DNA of 6,852 nt from Avoscillospira sp045530865 (GTDB taxonomy: Bacteria > Bacillota > Clostridia > Oscillospirales > Oscillospiraceae). The notes beneath the pieces were generated by a model. The model saw only the letters and a list, made by a program, of their open reading frames with translations, ran no database searches and was not told the origin of the DNA. Shown here piece after piece: positions 4,838 through 6,852 of the stretch (its first letter is position 1; each line of letters opens with the position of its first letter). A program made the position numbers and the translations under genes. The stretch is taken from positions 1-6,852 of the forward strand of contig JAZSCX010000025.1 of the NCBI GenBank assembly GCA_045530865.1, written 5' to 3'.

Positions 4838-6852
4838 ATGGCAGTCAAAGGTCTGGACATTTTCAAACTGTCCCCCAAAACCAACTGTAAGGAATGCGGC
4901 AGCCCCACCTGTATGGCTTTCTGCATGAAGGTCGCGCAGGGCGCTCTGCCCATTGACAAGTGCCCCCATATGTCTGACGAGGCCAAGGCTCTGCTGAGCG
5001 AAGCCACTGCACCTCCCATGAAGACCATCGCCTTCGGCGAGCACAAGCTGGGCGGCGAAACCGTTCTGTTCCGTCACGAGAAGACCCTCGTTTCTCACAA
5101 CCTGTTCGCAGTTCCTGTCTGCACCTGCATGGAAGCCGGCGCTGCCGAGGCCAAGCTGGCTGAGCTGGCAAAGGTGGACTATGAGCGTATCGGCGAGCGT
5201 GAGTACGTCGAAGCTGTTGTCGTCGCTGACTGCGAAGGCAAGGCTGACCGTCTGGCCGAGCTGGCTCAGGCTGCTGTCAACGCAGGCCGCGCTGTCATCA
5301 TCGACTGCGAGAACGCCGATGTGGCCAAGGCCGCTGTGGAAGCCGTCAAGGCTTCCAAGCCCATCCTGAATGGCGCCAACAAGGACAACTGGGAAGCCAT
5401 GAATGCTTTGGCTACCGCCAACGGTGCCGTTCTGGGCGTCAAGGGTGCTTCCATCGAAGAGCTGTATGACACCGTCGCCGCTCTGGAGAAGGCCGGCAAC
5501 AAGAACCTGGTCATCGACGTCACCGGCGCCGACATCAAGTCCACCATGGCCAATGCCGTTCTGGTCCGCCGCACCGCTCTGAAGGATGGAGACCGTACCT
5601 TCGGTTATCCCTCCATCGTCAACGTTGCCAAGGTTGCAAAGGGCGATCTGCACCTGCAGGCTGCTCTGGCCTCCCTGTTCACCGTGAAGTACGGCTCCAT
5701 CATCGTCATGGAGAACATGACCATGGCCGAGGCTCTGCCTCTGTACGGCCTGCGTCAGAACATCTACACCGACCCCCAGAAGCCCATGAAGGTCGCCCCT
5801 GGCGTCTATCCTCTGAACGGTGCCACTCCCGACGATCCCTGCCTGCTGACCGTCGACTTCGCTCTGACCTACTTCCTTGTCTCCGGCGAAATCGAGCGCT
5901 CCAAGGTGCCCATCAACCTGCTGATCACCGATGCGTCCGGCATGTCCGTTTTGACTGCATGGGCCGCCGGCAAGCTGTCCTCCTCCTCCGTCAAGAAGTT
6001 CTTTGACGAGTTCGATCTGGCCAACAAGATCAACAACCGCACCGTGGTCATCCCCGGTAAGGTCGCTGTTATGAAGGGCGAGATTCAGGACAAGCTGCCT
6101 GAGTGGAACATCGTTGTCGGTACCCGTGAGGCCGTTGAGATCGTCAAGTACCTGAAGGACGGCGAGCACATCAAGGCCGGCGAAGCCGTTGCCGCAACCA
6201 AGGTCGTCACCGAGAAGAAGGACGTCGTGGCCGAAGACGCTCCTCTGGACTTCGCAAAGATCGCTGCCTCCATCCCCGCCATCGAAGTGGTGGACATGGG
6301 CGTGACCTACAAGCAGAGAAACGTCGAGTCCAACAAGTTCGTCACCATCGGCGAGCGCATCCACTGCATCAGCCCCGTCATCCGCGAGGCTATGAACACC
6401 ATGAACCCCACTCCCATTCTGGAGCGTGCTGCTCAGCAGATCAAGGCCGGCGCCACCTATCTGGACGTCAACATCGGCCCTGCCGAGTCCAACGGCCCCG
6501 AGCTGATGACCTGGGCTGTCAAGCTGCTGCAGGAGAACTTCAACAACGTGCCTCTGGCTCTGGATACTGCCAACAAGAAGGCCATCGAAGCCGGTATCGC
6601 TGTGTACAACCGCACCAACGGCAAGCCCATCGTCAACTCCGCTGACGCCGGCTCCCGTATCTCCTACATCGATCTGGCTGCTGCCAACGATGCCATCTGT
6701 ATCGCCCTGTGCTCTGCCGACGGCATTGCAAAGGACAACGAAGAGCGCATGATGCACTGCCACAACATGCTCGATCGCGGCATGGCTCTGGGCATGGATG
6801 CCTCCGACCTGTGGTTCGACCCCCTGTTCCTGGTTGTCAAGGGCATGCAGGA
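4838..6852 (+). CDS. acsC: Fusion of corrinoid iron-sulfur protein large subunit (AcsC) with an AcsE-type methyltetrahydrofolate methyltransferase (3' end outside window)
   Basis: The frame is open for 671 codons with no stop and runs off the right edge. AGGAGGG (4821-4827) sets the start. Residues 1-442 are a full-length AcsC (free-standing AcsC is about 445). The N-terminal 4Fe-4S motif is C17, C20, C25 and C42 in NCKECGSPTCMAF...KCP, next comes a TIM barrel, and residues about 340-442 form the corrinoid-binding part, with LLITDASGMSVLTAWAAGK and a typical AcsC ending IPGKVAVMKGEI...VGTREA. A Lys/Glu/Ala-rich linker (about 443-499) leads into a pterin-binding domain of the dihydropteroate synthase-like fold: IGERIH (504-509), YLDVNIGPAE (541-550), LALDTANKKAIEAG (573-586), IVNSADAG (598-605) and LWFDPL (658-663). 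These align by eye with IGERIN, LDLNVGP, LDSTN, INSTN and YIDPL of Moorella AcsE, including the substrate-contact Asp and Asn positions (D576, N600, D661). About 170 of an expected 260-270 methyltransferase residues are visible. It would transfer methyl from methyl-tetrahydrofolate to the cobalt held in the same chain. Confidence 0.92.
   Translation, partial: MAVKGLDIFKLSPKTNCKECGSPTCMAFCMKVAQGALPIDKCPHMSDEAKALLSEATAPPMKTIAFGEHKLGGETVLFRHEKTLVSHNLFAVPVCTCMEAGAAEAKLAELAKVDYERIGEREYVEAVVVADCEGKADRLAELAQAAVNAGRAVIIDCENADVAKAAVEAVKASKPILNGANKDNWEAMNALATANGAVLGVKGASIEELYDTVAALEKAGNKNLVIDVTGADIKSTMANAVLVRRTALKDGDRTFGYPSIVNVAKVAKGDLHLQAALASLFTVKYGSIIVMENMTMAEALPLYGLRQNIYTDPQKPMKVAPGVYPLNGATPDDPCLLTVDFALTYFLVSGEIERSKVPINLLITDASGMSVLTAWAAGKLSSSSVKKFFDEFDLANKINNRTVVIPGKVAVMKGEIQDKLPEWNIVVGTREAVEIVKYLKDGEHIKAGEAVAATKVVTEKKDVVAEDAPLDFAKIAASIPAIEVVDMGVTYKQRNVESNKFVTIGERIHCISPVIREAMNTMNPTPILERAAQQIKAGATYLDVNIGPAESNGPELMTWAVKLLQENFNNVPLALDTANKKAIEAGIAVYNRTNGKPIVNSADAGSRISYIDLAAANDAICIALCSADGIAKDNEERMMHCHNMLDRGMALGMDASDLWFDPLFLVVKGMQ

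Noticed and set aside
3854..6763. Very long open frame on the minus strand (969 codons) opposite acsD and the acsC fusion
   Set aside because: The plus strand encodes clear AcsD and AcsC/AcsE domains. The antisense frame is open because the genes use almost only codons ending in C or G and avoid those that give TAA, TAG or TGA in reverse. Its product is low-complexity Gly/Asp/His/Gln-rich with no recognisable domain.

Overview
The window looks like part of a chromosome from a moderately GC-rich anaerobic Firmicute of the class Clostridia, probably a gut Oscillospiraceae/Ruminococcaceae-type bacterium with a Wood-Ljungdahl pathway. This rests on the gene content (bacterial-type CODH/ACS corrinoid protein genes, a clostridial YedE/TusA/DUF3343 selenium set), strong AGGAGG-type ribosome binding sites, and intergenic inverted repeats of a style I associate with that group. 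The taxonomic placement is inference. All real genes are on the + strand.

Layout: (1) Bases 1-138 hold the 3' end of a probable DDE transposase and the adjoining end of its insertion element. (2) Bases 169-1761 form a selenium-type operon with a good promoter: a YedE-family membrane transporter, a 67-residue TusA-like carrier with a CPMP motif, and a DUF3343 protein with a CGTC motif. It ends in a strong intrinsic terminator whose loop contains the last stop codon. (3) Bases 1762-1965 are intergenic: heptamer repeats, a GC-rich hairpin and a near-consensus promoter. (4) From 1966 to the right edge runs the CODH/ACS part: a His/Cys-rich metal-binding protein, a 116-bp compound inverted repeat, CooT, an unrecognised 75-residue protein, a CooC-type nickel-insertion ATPase, AcsD (small subunit of the corrinoid iron-sulfur protein), and a large gene that runs off the window.

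The most striking object is that last gene. Its first ~442 residues are a complete AcsC (large corrinoid iron-sulfur protein subunit, with the 4Fe-4S motif C17/C20/C25/C42). After a ~57-residue linker, the same uninterrupted frame continues into a pterin-binding methyltransferase domain of the AcsE type. The enzyme that delivers the methyl group from methyl-tetrahydrofolate thus appears to be covalently joined to the corrinoid protein that accepts it. In the acetogen model systems I know, these are separate polypeptides.

Together, the right-hand genes cover metal supply (His-rich protein, CooT, CooC) and methyl transfer (AcsD, AcsC-AcsE) for acetyl-CoA synthesis or cleavage. The neighbouring selenium operon may serve selenoproteins such as formate dehydrogenase, or a selenium-dependent molybdenum enzyme, but no such enzyme is in the window. 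CODH (AcsA) and ACS (AcsB) are also not in the window. I see no tRNA, rRNA or CRISPR array.
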